Assembly: GCA_947396885.1 (NCBI GenBank)
Contig: OX377202.1
Coordinates: 35,363,478 to 35,427,477 of the forward strand
DNA: 64,000 bases
From: Heligmosomoides polygyrus polygyrus
Lineage: Eukaryota; Nematoda; Chromadorea; Rhabditida; Heligmosomidae
Direction: 5' to 3'
Below the pieces are notes generated by a model that had not been told where the DNA came from, searched no databases, and saw only the letters and a program-made list of their open reading frames with translations. Every line of letters starts with the position of its first letter. Position 1 is the first letter of the stretch. The position numbers were made by a program, and so were the translations under genes. Below, piece after piece: positions 1-11,441 of the stretch.

Positions 1-3000
1 CTCTTTTGCTTCCAAAGCTACGTAGTTGCCTTCTTTGTTTTCCTTTGCTGCTGTTAGTGTTATTTCAGTTGTGTTTGACATGTTTGTACATGTAATAAGT
101 GTAAGTGTAAAATAGAATGTTGGAGATCTTGTTTGTAGAAGACTGGAGACTTAGCTTTCAGAAAGCATGCCAAAGCATGTTTTTTTTCTTCTTCAGGGAC
201 CAGTCCGGAGTAAGGCACATTTATTCCTCGGTGTGTTCGGCATCTAATGGAGTACCAGAAGAAGGATGCCTCCAGCTGCTAGTAATTGCTCCGAACTACA
301 AGAAAACCGAGAGCATGCGCTCGTAACTGATAGCATTGCCTTCTGAAACATTCAGTCCGCCGAAGTCAGGTTTGCCCAGTCATGGTACTGTGTTGAAGCA
401 AGTTGTAGGTGCTTGACACTAATCGTAAGTTGTCCCTGTGGCCATTCCAATGTTGATATGCTTCCTACAGCCTACAGCTTCCATGCAAGAATAATGAGTT
501 GTCAAAATCACAATCTATTCGGAACAAAATCTCTTATCTTATTGTTAGAGTTGAAGATAAAAGTAAGATGAAGATAAGATAATGCTGCAAAGTGATCTCG
601 TTGTGCCTATCAAATTTTATCCCTGTGGTCAATATATGACTTTCGACAGTAAGCCACATATAGGAATAGGTAATGGCTTTCTCGTTCACAACTACGACTT
701 TTCCAAGCTTCCTGCATGTTTTCAACCCTTCGTCACTCTTCTTCGCTTCATCGTGATTTCCGGCCGTCAAATCTGAAGAGTTCGAAAAGGGCCGAAAAAT
801 GCAAGAATGCAAGGAAAAAGAGGGTTGAGGGGAAGGGCGATAGCGTAGCCAGCACCACCGAGACCTCGCTGAACTAGGATCAAGTGTGATCTATCTCATC
901 ATCCATCAAACCTGCTTTAGGCGTGTTCATAGTTGGCGACGAGAAAACATGGACAATTAGTTGCCTGGGCAGAGAATATGTAGATATCGATTTTTACAGG
1001 GCGGTCGCTCGACATTAATCGATTTGCATGCTTTGCGCGGAGGTTCAGCCGTTCCCATCGCTGGTGACGCCGGCGGAATGTATCGGTAAGAAGACACTAA
1101 CCTTACATGGAGCGGTCAGGAAACAAGTTGATGGCAAGGTCAAGTTCAGGACGTTCACTTCAATGAGACTCCATAGAGTCCACTGGAGTGCGGGGACACT
1201 ACACTACAAGAGTCTCCCTTCATGTAGAGAAAAGGCCCCAGTTTTGCTGAGTCGATGAACACAACGAGCTAGTGGCCCTCAAAGTTTCGAACCATCAACA
1301 CGCACACACATCCTATGTGGCACGTACATTGATGTAAGAAGGCGGCGAATGGTCATGCACAAGCAGAGCGGTAGCTCAAGGGTGGGTGACGCTGCCTCAT
1401 GAGTGAGAGGCCAAGAATTCGACTCCCTTGCCTTTCAGGATTTTTTTTTCAGTGTTGATCCAATGTTTGGTATTTATCACCTTCCCAACTTTTGTAGGCA
1501 CATTTTCCACTATAGGCTCCCGAATGCAGGAACAGCAAAAGTATACCACCAATTGCTCTCCCTACAGGCCTTGAAGCTGTTCACCAAAGTACTATCTCTA
1601 ATTAAAATTAATTTTTAATTTATCGTTTCTGGCACTCTAATTGCTTGAATGTTGTCCTGCGCGATTTTAGTTCGAACGTTCGAACAGGAAAACACGCCAC
1701 AGTAACGCCAGTGGGAAGGTGCTTCGCGGGCGTTTAATTTTGAAAATCTCCAGTTCAGTATCACAAAGTCATAGATACTATTACAGAGAGAGGGTGCTGC
1801 TTTCGAAGGTCCTGAAATCACTTGCCATTGAAATCGGGGGTCCTGATATGGCTGCTGTCCCTCTGTTTTCACGAGTTCCAAAGTCAGCGGTTGTGAACCG
1901 ATTTATTGCATTTATGGTGTCTCTGCTTTCATCGAAATCATTTATCAGAAGGTGTCGCAAGCCGAGTGCTTCAGGAGTGACGTGTAAAATAAAGTCGCTC
2001 ACAGAGCCTCGAGAGATAGTGTCAGGTCCCTGAGACTGAGACTGCATAACGAGTGAGATCCATTTTCGGGAAATAAATCGTGTATAAGTTCTATAAATAA
2101 CCTGAAAGAGCAGCTGATGTGATGTATAAGAATTCTAGAAGCTTCGATGAAGTCGCAGTAACTTCGTCATGTTTGATTAGCTGGGAGTGCAGCTATTAAA
2201 TGTTTTCAGGGCTTGGACGCCTTATCATATATAGTTACTACTATGCTGTATTTTTTTTGTTGAGTAGTTCTATGGTGGAACCAGTTCTGTGATTGCTGCA
2301 ACTACATACTCTTCCATAATGTGCATAATCGTCGTTTAATCGCTGGATCACAAAAGTGCAGCGTCCTATTATCTGTTTTGTATTTGTTTTCGAACTGGCT
2401 CTGATTCCCTCATTAAAAATCATTTTTGTTAGGCTTCAGGGAGTGAGTAAGGTGAAGGAAATATGATCAAAAAATGTAACAGAGAATGAGAATAGTCACA
2501 ATCATATCGTTTCTTCCGTGCGGCGTGATGGATGGAGTGTGGATATCCAAGACTAACACCGAACAGGATTAAAGAAATGTCCGTCGCCCAGTCTCTCTCA
2601 AGTGGGCCATCTTTACGCGATAAGTTAACAATGGTGCACATGGTTATGAGTGTGGATCCAGCAGAATGGTGACTTTCTAAGAGGCTGTCGCTCGTTCTTT
2701 AGCGGATAAAGACAAATTTGCCCACTCTTTGTGTTAAGATACACAATGTATAACGAGCAATGATATGAAGGCGTTTGCTTTTGGAGAGCAACTATGTATG
2801 GCGATCTTTAAACATTGTGTTAATGTTGCATGTCATCTGGAAGCGACTATTTTCTACGTAAGCGGTCAACCTGTTTCTTATCAATTCCCAAGGTGACCTC
2901 GTATGTATAAGTAGTTCCAGCAGTTATAACAGATGTGCAGCCCTAGACAGGCTCAAGCTTGAGGTTCGAGAATCGAAGAGGGGGTGTCGTACTGTGGCGG

Positions 3001-3126
3001 GGCCTAGAAAGCAAAGAGTTGGTATGGAGAACACTACAGCATTCGAAAGCTTTTTCATCGACCGCTAGATAACAGTGAGAGTCCGACAGCAAGGATGCCT
3101 GTTCTCAACTCACTTCCGGCTGAGAG
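1..3126. other. Intergenic stretch without a recognisable gene
   Basis: No ORF here looks like a known family. Short open frames at 1615-2047 overlap on both strands and look like chance. A coding-like scrap at 1028-1085 ends at a good donor (GTAAGA) but has no partner exon that I can find. A tRNA-like stretch lies near 1371-1440 and is listed separately. Confidence 0.5.
1371..1440 (+). repeat. tRNA-like sequence, probably a SINE head
   Basis: The segment carries an A-box-like GGTAGCTCAAGGG and, about 40 nt later, a B-box-like ATTCGACTCC, the spacing of an internal RNA polymerase III promoter. I could not fold a full cloverleaf with a paired acceptor stem, so this is more likely a tRNA-derived repeat or tRNA relic than a working tRNA. 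Confidence 0.35.
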
Positions 3127-3130
3127 ATCC

Positions 3131-3172
3131 GCTTGGATTATTTTTAAATTAATAATCCAAATAATCCAAGCG
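3131..3172. repeat. Short inverted repeat (hairpin)
   Basis: CCGCTTGGATTATT is followed after a short A/T-rich spacer by its exact complement AATAATCCAAGCGG, so the segment can form a 14-bp stem. The spacer itself repeats part of the right arm (AATAATCCAA). It may be a very small MITE or a foldback remnant; no gene ends here that would make it a terminator. Confidence 0.6.
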
Positions 3173-3690
3173 GTACTCAACGGGTTTTACTTTTTGACAT
3201 TTCTTCGCTTAAGAATAGAAGAAAAATCTCTGGTTTCGTCATGATGTACAAAGTTGTTGCAAACAAGGTTTCCATCGACCCAACTAAATTCTTTGATGGG
3301 ATGATGACAAGATCCGTGAGAGCGAATTTGAAACTTTGAGCCTCAATTGTTAAATCACGAATCAGGTCAGATTCCTTAAGCTACCGTATTAACAAGGAAT
3401 TCAACGTGCTGCTGTGAAAATAAGAAGATTTAAAGAGACTCTTTGATCAAGTCTGTAGGAAGTGTGTCAAGGGTTGAATTTCAAAAGTGGCCCAAGAAAT
3501 GTTCCCTGTGATTTGTTGCTTATCTGGCTGGGGTTCGAGTGCTCTTCAATGTGAGTCGTTTTCCTTCATGCTCTTATACACTTTTCATGCTAGACACTTG
3601 TCTTGAAAAATAAAAATAAAAATGAAATTTGAGAGATCTGAAGTCCATGGAGTTTGTTGCTTACAAAACAACTCTTCAGCTTATTCAATA
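3173..3690. other. Non-coding stretch, nothing recognised
   Basis: A/T-rich sequence without a convincing ORF, RNA gene or repeat. It separates the small hairpin from the three-hairpin cluster that opens the composite array. Confidence 0.4.
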
Positions 3691-3790
3691 ACCAGTCGTA
3701 CGTCGGCCTAGCGGCCGCCTACGACTGGTTGGGGGCTTCGCCCCCAAACCCCGAGAATAGGACCCCATGGCCGCTACGGGTTTCCTATTC
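3691..3790. repeat. Cluster of three adjacent hairpins at the head of the composite array
   Basis: Three inverted repeats stand side by side. ACCAGTCGTA/TACGACTGGT (3691-3700 with 3720-3729) encloses a GGCC-rich loop. TGGGGG/CCCCCA (3730-3746) closes on a loop containing TTCG. GAATAGGA/TCCTATTC (3755-3762 with 3783-3790) forms the third. The region is much more G/C-rich than its surroundings and leads directly into the ~107-bp array, so it may be the structured 5' end of a mobile element. Confidence 0.7.
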
Positions 3791-3844
3791 TTCCCTAGGC
3801 CTTCTGACCTTTATGTTAATCAAGATGGATCGATTGATCCGACG

Positions 3845-4440
3845 TCAGATTCGTATATATACATATCGTGTTCAGCGACCTCAATTACCCCCAGAGCCGA
3901 AGTTTCGCGCCACTTGAACGTCACCCTCAAAAATCGATAGTATCGATCGATATCGATTGGTCGACTTCAGATTCGTCTTCAGCGACCTCGATTACCCCCA
4001 AGGCCGAAGTTTCGCGCCACTTGAACGTCATCCTCAAAAAATCGATAATATCGATCGATATCGATTGGCCGACTTCAGATTCGTGTTCAGCGACCTTGAT
4101 TACCCCCAGAGCCGAAGTTTCGTGCCGCGCGAACGCCATACTAAAAAGTCGATAATATCAATCGATATCGATTCGTCGATTGTAGACTCGTGTTCAGCGA
4201 CCTCGACTGCCCTAAGGCTGAAATTTCGTGCCGGTTGAACGCCATCCACAAAAAATCGATAATATCGATCGATATCGATTGGTCGACTTCAGATTCGTGT
4301 TCAGCGACCTCGATTACCCCCGGGGCTGAAGTTTCGTTCCGCTTGAACGACACACAAAAAATCGATAATATCGATCAATATCGATTGGTCGACTTCAGAT
4401 TCGTGTTCAGCGACCTCGATTACCCCCGGGGCTGAAGTTT
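3845..4440. repeat. Tandem array of six ~107-bp units
   Basis: The anchor TTCAGCGACC recurs at about 3871, 3978, 4086, 4193, 4300 and 4406, giving a period of 106-108 bp. Each unit contains a ...GAAGTTTCG... segment and a palindromic ATCGATAT-rich segment. The first unit is disturbed by a TATATATACA insertion. ORFs of 70-95 aa run through it on both strands, but only because the unit lacks stops. A single diverged unit recurs near 19259. Confidence 0.85.
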
Positions 4441-4829
4441 CGTGCCTACGTGTTCGGCACGTCTACGGCTCGCCATGCACGGTTGCCGACGTGTTCGGCA
4501 CGTTCCGGCTCGCCATGCATGGTTGCCGACGTGTTTGGCACGTCTACGGCTCGCCATGCACGGTTGCCGACGTGTTCGGCACGTTCCGGCTCGCCATGCA
4601 TGGTCGCCGACGTGTTTGGCACGTCTACGGCTCGCCATGCACGGTTGCCGACGTGTTCGGCACGTCTGCGGCTCGCCATGCACGGTTGCCTACGTGTTCG
4701 GCACGTCTGCGGCTCGCCATGCACGGTTGCCGACGTGTTCGGCACGTCTGCGGCTCGCCATGCACGGTTGCCTACGTGTTCGGCACGTCTGCGGCTCGCC
4801 ATGCACGGTTGCCGACGTGTTCGGCTGCC
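4441..4829. repeat. Tandem array of a 41-bp unit (nine units plus a partial)
   Basis: The unit contains GTGTTCGGCACGTCTACGG, CTCGCCATGCACGG and a TTGCCGAC/TTGCCTAC junction. The first five units alternate between CTACGG and TTCCGG variants, and units 6-10 alternate between GAC and TAC before GTGTTCGG, which points to amplification as 82-bp dimers. The array is open in several frames on both strands and is not a gene. Diverged copies of the unit occur at 19475-19615. Confidence 0.88.
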
Positions 4830-4852
4830 TCGCCCCAACTCAAGTGTGACGG

Positions 4853-5157
<305 letters not shown>

Positions 5158-5522
5158 TGCTCCTTTATATATAGTAGGATGTAAATGGAAATGGTATCAG
5201 TTATGAACGATGGACCTGACCACTCCACTCTAGCTCGTTTATATCCTAACTTCACCTTAACCTGGTCAGAGGCGTAATCATTTTGGCTGTGCTCTCGCAG
5301 GAAGGCAGGACTCAAGACCATAACTATAATGGATAGTCTCGTGGAAAATTACCTTAGAAATCTTTCTACTTGCATTGTATTCTGCGTTCTGACTACTGGA
5401 AGCATTTTCAACTACTTTCTGGAGAACGTGTGCATTTGCAAGGTTGCGCTGGTTCAGCATTACACGAAGCGATGAGAGCAAGTCTTTGGTTGTTTGAAGT
5501 GAAGTTGGGCACGGTTTGACAC

Positions 5523-5697
5523 CAGGGGCCGGATTCATCAACGACTTGCGTAACTTTAACGGAGAATTGTAAGATTATCAAACGATATGGTGAGCGATAA
5601 GCCGCGTTAAAAATTCAGATAATGCGGCGTATCGCTAACCATATCGCTTGATAAGCTTACAATTCTCCGTCAAAGTTACGTAAGTAACGGGACGGAG
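5523..5697. mobile_element. Palindromic MITE, copy A
   Basis: CAGGGGCCGGATTCATC and GTAACTTTAACGGAGAATTG on the left are mirrored by CAATTCTCCGTCAAAGTTAC on the right, with an inner inverted pair around the motif ATATGG/CCATAT. The element is about 175 bp and has no coding capacity. A second copy with the same arms is at 38414-38586, so this is a dispersed non-autonomous element and not a local hairpin. The right end is degraded. Confidence 0.75.
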
Positions 5698-7361
5698 GAC
5701 GTGAACGAACAGTAAGCACTTTGCATCAGCTTTCAGCTTGGTGGATCGACGAAAATAAGATTATTGTGAGGGGTGAGTTCTGCTGAAGACAAGCTATTAC
5801 CTAACATCTGAAATCAAAATGTCATCAAAGCTGTTAGAAGATAGATTACTATGACTTTTTTCTACAGGCACCAATTATACTTACGGTCTTAGCCTTGCCT
5901 CCGTACAAGGGCACAGCAAAAATTCTTGCGACTCTGAGGTGCAGGTGAGATCGGAACAAAAACGAGCTTTGAGAACAGTGGTCATGCGGATCACTCGAAA
6001 CTGATTCCGTTCACATTATGGAATAACCTAAAGAGTCAGTGGTTATGCAATAGACTTTAGAAGGAAGGCGAAGGTGAGATCTCTCATAACCAAGAATAGT
6101 CAAGAGGACCTTCCAGTCGGCGGTTAATACACAGTGAGCATATTCACCAAAAAATTGTAGGTTCACAGTAGCTACGCTGTTGATGACAAAGTAGTGGAAC
6201 GTTGTAGCGTTTTTCGCTATACAACTCCTTTATTCTTGGATTGCAAACAACTTCTGCAACTGCTTGAGCTTTCCGACAAATGTGGTCAGATTGAAAATTT
6301 GTGTCTAAAACTATTTTTCCGCCTGAATTTTCCATCTTATTGAACTGACCTACATTTATTTATTTGTTTGGTGCACATTGTTTATGCGATTTACTAAAAC
6401 GAGCAAGCGAGGAAATACATAACACATAGCAGGCCTAATTGTTTTCGAACTGATTCTTCCCTGAAATGTGAATTTTACTAAATCTTAGCTCCGTAGCAAA
6501 ACAAACTCTTGTTAGCAAATATGGAATGGGATTATTTTGGAATGGAGAAGACAGTTTCATTTCATTTCATTTATTCGTGCCAGTGCTATCATTGAACAAA
6601 AGTGGCTATAAAAAGAGCAAACGTGACTGGCTTTACAAGACAAAACAAAAAAACAGGGTAAAAGGAAGAGAACAAACAGAAATATGGTAATGAGAGAACG
6701 AAAAAAGAGAAAGGGGATTAGAGTGCTTTCATGGCTAACATTTGCTGAGTCAATGCTGGAAAGCGCAAAATCTCCTCTACTGATACACGTAGAGTTAGTA
6801 ATCAGACTATTCGACGGAATTGATTCATTATTAAGCAGGCAGCCATGATACTACGACCATAGGGTCGCTATTAGCATTAACCATGGCGGGCCCTGTGTTT
6901 CAAAGGCCTCTTTAAACTGGTAAGCACCCGGGATCACCCTGATGGGAGGTCATGAGCGGGCACCTGCTTACTCTTGAATAAGGATAGAAGTTGAGAATAC
7001 AACGTGCGAAACAAGCTCGACATTCGTTTTCTCATTGTAGAAATTGAAGTTCAACGTCGCATAATCGATCAGCAAGTCAGCCATGAAAAGCAGTATTAGC
7101 AGGCATATGGAGAGAACTGAGATGTCACATTAGAGATCAAGCCGAACGGCGGAAATCACAAAAGAATAGTAGTTCTCTGCACACGTCAGGTATATCAAGC
7201 ATGCTCTTAATCCATAATGAAGCGTGGATATCCTCGTTCACGATTCTTTTATACGAAGTCAGAGCTGCAAAAGATATCTGTTGTGGTTGTGTATCTGTAA
7301 AATTACAGTATTAAAGCCATGATTAATGGAGATATTAATGATGTGAACAGTCTGGAATATA
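5698..7361. other. Intergenic stretch; possible LINE 3' tail near 6557
   Basis: No gene recognised. At 6557-6577 the + strand has TTTCATTTCATTTCATTTAT, i.e. an (AAATG)n-like tract on the minus strand next to an A-rich segment. This resembles the 3' end of a minus-strand non-LTR element such as the one at 60.2-61.5 kb. The flanks have no readable reverse transcriptase. Confidence 0.35.
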
Positions 7362-8071
7362 TTAGGTTGGTGAAAAAGTCTTGCACCACCGCGCAATTTC
7401 TTCCAAAATTTTATTGCTTCTTTTTTGAGCGACTTCAGTCTACAAAGTAACTGACATTTACATCTACAACCTTCTGCCAAATGATGGGGAGATCACAAAT
7501 TCCATTCTTCTAGAATGAAGCCAGCTGTGACTCGAAGAAGTGCGCCACCTCGGATTCCAGTTCGGTTCGGTCGTTGAAGCACCTATCCCGCAAGTGTTGT
7601 TTGTGAGTTCGAAAGAGGTGTAGTCCGATGGCGCAAGATCTGGCAAATACAGTGGGTGGGGCAGCACCTCCCACCTATGCCCCTGCAACTTCTGGCGAGA
7701 CCACCTTGGAACGTAGGGGCGAGCATTGTCGTGAAGGCCGTTTCGCCAGAAGTTGCACGAGCCTAGGTGGGTGGTGCTGCCCCACCCAACGTATTCGCCA
7801 GATCTTGCGCCATCGGACTACCACCTCTTCCGAGCTCTCAAGCAACACCTGAGGGATAGGTGCTTCAACGACCCAACCGAACTGGAATCCGAGGTGGCGC
7901 ACTTCTTCGAGTCACAGCCGACTTCATTCTGGAAGAAAGGAATTCGTAATCTCCCCATCAGATGGCAGAAGTTTGTAGATGTAAATGACTGTTACTTTGT
8001 TGATTGAAGTCGCTCACAAAAGAAGCAATAAAATTTTGAAAAAAGTACGCTGTGTTTTCCACCAACCAAAT
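7362..8071. mobile_element. Foldback element made of two inverted mariner 3' ends
   Basis: The left end TTAGGTTGGTGAAAAAGTC mirrors the right end ...CACCAACCAAATA. The right arm encodes a mariner transposase C-terminus on the + strand (about 7753-8007), with YSPDLAPSDYHLF (third catalytic Asp of the D,D34D triad) and WKKGIRNLPIRWQKFVD. The left arm encodes the same region on the minus strand (about 7688-7464, LPDLAPSDYTSFE), more decayed. The arms meet around 7701-7735. There is no N-terminal helix-turn-helix region, so the element cannot make an active transposase. It sits between unassigned sequences and outside the modelled genes. Confidence 0.85.
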
Positions 8072-8503
8072 ATAAAAAAAGAGAAAAATTCAATTTTTCA
8101 CAGTCTTGCTTAAAATATTGAACTGTTTGATGAATCAATTACTTTAGATGGCAACATCGTGCGAGTGTGTATATGTAGTAAATAATAATTGCTTTCAAAT
8201 GTATAAACTTCCTATGGGACGGTATAAAGATCAGACATAGTGATGATCAGAAGGCTAGAAGCGTACTCTTTCTCGCCACCGTATATTTGCCACATGAGCT
8301 AAGTTGAATACATTATTAGTGCTCGTAAATGGTTAGAATTGATCATGATTAGCGTATTATTTGAATTGATTATGATTAGCGCATATTGCTCCGCGTCCTG
8401 CTTGTCGGCACAATTTCTTCCACACCCGACCTTGTTACACTCATCCTGATATGAAAAGCGAAAGCCATATCTGTTGTATGGCGGAATCTTCAAAATCCGA
8501 CGA

Positions 8504-8660
8504 ATGGAGAGGAAAGACGTTGACGGTGTGATTGTCAAGTTCTACGCTTATGGTGAGTGCCTTGGAATTGATGCTACATGATATGAGTATTCGTTGTTGT
8601 TGTTCGTTACTTACAGATTATCCAAGTAGGTTTTCTAAAATTCCAACAGGCAAGGCTTGA
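8504..8660 (+). CDS. Possible two-exon gene end or small gene, unrecognised
   Basis: I do not recognise this product. An open frame from the ATG at 8504 reaches a good donor (G|GTGAGTGC at 8553). The acceptor ACTTACAG ends at 8616, and the next segment continues in the matching phase (1+2) to a TGA at 8658-8660. The intron would be 64 nt, a typical nematode size. Joined, this gives about 30 residues ending in KIPTGKA. The frame also stays open upstream of the ATG to about 8450, so this could be the last two exons of a longer or decayed gene. No upstream exon or poly(A) signal was found. Confidence 0.28.
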
Positions 8661-11132
8661 GAATGTGAAGAAGGGTTATGAATTTTCTAGGCAATCGCTT
8701 CAGTTTGTCCTCTCCATTGTTAAATGGGGCTCCTACACAGCAGATCCGGCCTATTTCTATCGAGCACTTAAATATCAATGAGGTACGTCAAGATTAATGG
8801 GACAAGCCCATAACACCGTACGTCGTACGAAACGGAGCCGGACCCTACGACCTTGATGAAAACTCGAACGCTGCTGAATCGTTGAAATGCGATGAGCCAT
8901 CAAATACGATTCAAAATGCGCAGGCCTTCTGTCACAGGGCAGTAATCCCGTAAAACGATTAATGTATTCCAACACTCGGGCAGAAGTGCTCTGTTGTGCT
9001 AGCAGTGCCGCAGCCACTTGTGCTCTCCAACTCCTACTCCTGGAACTTCAACCTCTTTGCGATAGAACACTGGTCACTGTTTTGCACTTTCTGCATAGGG
9101 ATATTTAAGGAGAGGATAAGGATATTTCCTTGTCTGTGTTGCACTCGGCTGGACTCGATTCTGCAGAACCACCTGCATTTCGTGTATGATAGTAGGCCGT
9201 TACACCACCGGCACTGACTAAACGCAACGTCCACAATGCCCTCGATAAGTTTTCAAAATGGACGCTTTTGGAATCAATCTGAACGCCTTCTACGCCAAAA
9301 TGGCGCCTTAAGCAATTACACTGTACATTTACGACGGTTAAAATGAAATTTCAAATCTCACTTCGACGTCCTTTTGAGAATTAATTAGTCATCTGTTCAA
9401 AAAGAGAACATTGATATTATTATTGGTATTTTTCGAAAGTTTTATGGAAACTCGAGCAACGTTTTATTTGATCTATATCAAGGAATACAGTGATTGAGTT
9501 TTCATAAAAGTCTAATTTCTTCGGCTACAAAAAGAATTTTAAGTAGCATTTTAAGCTGCAAGATAGGAAGCAGTTTTCCAGTGTTATAAGAGAGGTCACG
9601 TCATGCACTTCTCTAGAAAACTGCTTTGCATATTTAGCTGATTTATCGAGCAAGTACTGTTTACTTGGTCCAGCGCTAGAGAGAATTACACGAAATTTTT
9701 GCAATTGATCGTGATGCACCATTGACTAACTACGTAACTCCATGCAATTACATGGATTCCTGCTGCTAAGCGATTAAAAATAAAATACAAATACAAAATG
9801 TTATATAAAAGATTTACTAGGAGAGTGTTTAGCACTTCGCAAAGTGTTTATATTTCAATAAATTTGTAAATTGTTCGTTTGGATTTCGATTGTGTATAGT
9901 TTAACTTCGAAAGTGTCCAGCTTGGGTAAAAAATGCCCAGTTTGTCGGAAAAATAGTATAAATCACAGCATGTTAGTAACGCATCCATTACAGAGCGATT
10001 TTTTTTATAGATTTGACTGTTGTCAAACGGTTTTTCAGAGTATATTGTTTCCGTGCTCACATTTTTGATACAGAAAAAGGAAAAAAAAAAGAAAAAGGAA
10101 CCTGATTTTTTTGTGCTATGCTTAATTGGCTTTTTTAAAATACAATAGATATGTACACAGAAGAGCAGATTTGAGAAGCGAAATGAAGTCTCTCCAATAA
10201 GCCATTGTTTTGCTATTGAGTGTGCGAGAGTCCTTGGAATCTCAACGAGTATAACGAGCAAAGATGCATGTCATTCGCATCTCTCTTAACCTTTGTTTTG
10301 TAGCAGATGCTTTCAGAGACACAAAACTAATTTAAAATTATCCTCACAGCTCATTTAGAGAACATTTGAAGCTAGCTCAATAAAAACAGTACCTCTGCAA
10401 ACCATTATTTATTAGAATCGAATTGAATCTATTCAAATTGCATGCTGTAAATTGAAGGCTAGCGCTTAATAGTCGAGCCTCCAGTCATGAGTTAAACCAC
10501 CCCGAGAAGTCAAAGCGAGGAATGTGGTAAAGCTGCTTGAACAAGAAGTGTTTGTTGGTGGCTTCACAATATAAGCTGCACTCCTGTCTTATTACATGGT
10601 TAATTTTAGCGTTGGGACTCCGAATAGTTTAAGTCCCTGTCAGTGTGAATTTTTTAAAGGATCTTCCTTTCACAATTGCTTGAAATTGAACTCTACCTCC
10701 ATTGTTGAACAGGAGAAATGAAGATAAGGAAATCACAAAATGCTAGCTTCTTTGTGTTTTGAGTACCCTCAAGAGCTCTTGTTGAGAAATTAGTGAAGGG
10801 ATGAAATCACATGGTATAAGGCAAGGGTTTCGCATGCACTTCACCTCGATAACTGAGAAAGTTTTACCTGATATGCTCGCAAGGAACAAAGGAACAGTGC
10901 CGAACAAAAGAAATATGGCTCCTCCTGAAATCAGTGGCAAATCGGGAGTAGAACTTGTGTGTGTCTGTTCGACGGTCTGTTCAGAGCCCATCGCAGAAAA
11001 CTATTACGACAGTAGAAAGGTGTAAAAAATTGTAATAAAATCTCGAAAAAAGACGAGGTTTAGACAAAATATTTTAATTTGGCTCACAAAAAGCCACTTG
11101 AAAACATGTCATTTTAGTATATCTTGTTGAGA
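8661..11132. other. Intergenic stretch without a recognisable gene
   Basis: Mostly A/T-rich DNA. Short ORFs near 9525-9722 and 9848-10261 have low-complexity or A/T-driven compositions and match nothing that I know. The region ends at a SINE copy. Confidence 0.45.
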
Positions 11133-11441
11133 GGCGCATGGTAGCGCAGTCCGATGAGGTGCCGGCTGTCGCTTTCACTCGATACTGGTTCCGGGTTCGT
11201 ATTTTCCGCCAAGGCCAACTAAGCCTTCCTCCCCTCTAGAATGGGTAAATTGGTACCCACCCTGGAGGGGAGGAACGTTTCGTTGGTCTGCGAAGGACAA
11301 AACACTAACGTATATGACACATCGGCTGGTCACCGCAGGTACTGGTAAAATATGTACGCATTCGAATCAGCTCATTGACACTCGCGGAAGTAGTATCCGC
11401 GGCGTGTTCCAAAAAGGATTGACCAAAGCCGTCCTTTATCG
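11133..11441 (+). repeat. tRNA-like SINE copy 1
   Basis: It starts with a pol III A-box-like TAGCGCAGTCCGATGAGG and has a B-box-like GGGTTCGTATT about 45 nt later. The body segments CCAACTAAGCCTTCC, GTAAATTGGTACC, ATCGGCTGGTCACCGCAGGT and GCGTGTTCC...GTCCTTTATC recur in the other copies listed here. This is one of the better preserved heads. Confidence 0.7.

Noticed and set aside
1028..1085. Coding-like segment ending at GTAAGA
   Set aside because: It is only 58 nt, with no partner exon or homology; too weak to call a gene.
3131..3172. Hairpin as a transcription terminator
   Set aside because: No gene ends here, it lacks a U-tract, and the setting is eukaryotic; a small inverted repeat or MITE relic is simpler.
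3845..4440. The ~107-bp tandem units as a CRISPR array
   Set aside because: The units are contiguous repeats without unique spacers, and the genome is a nematode's.
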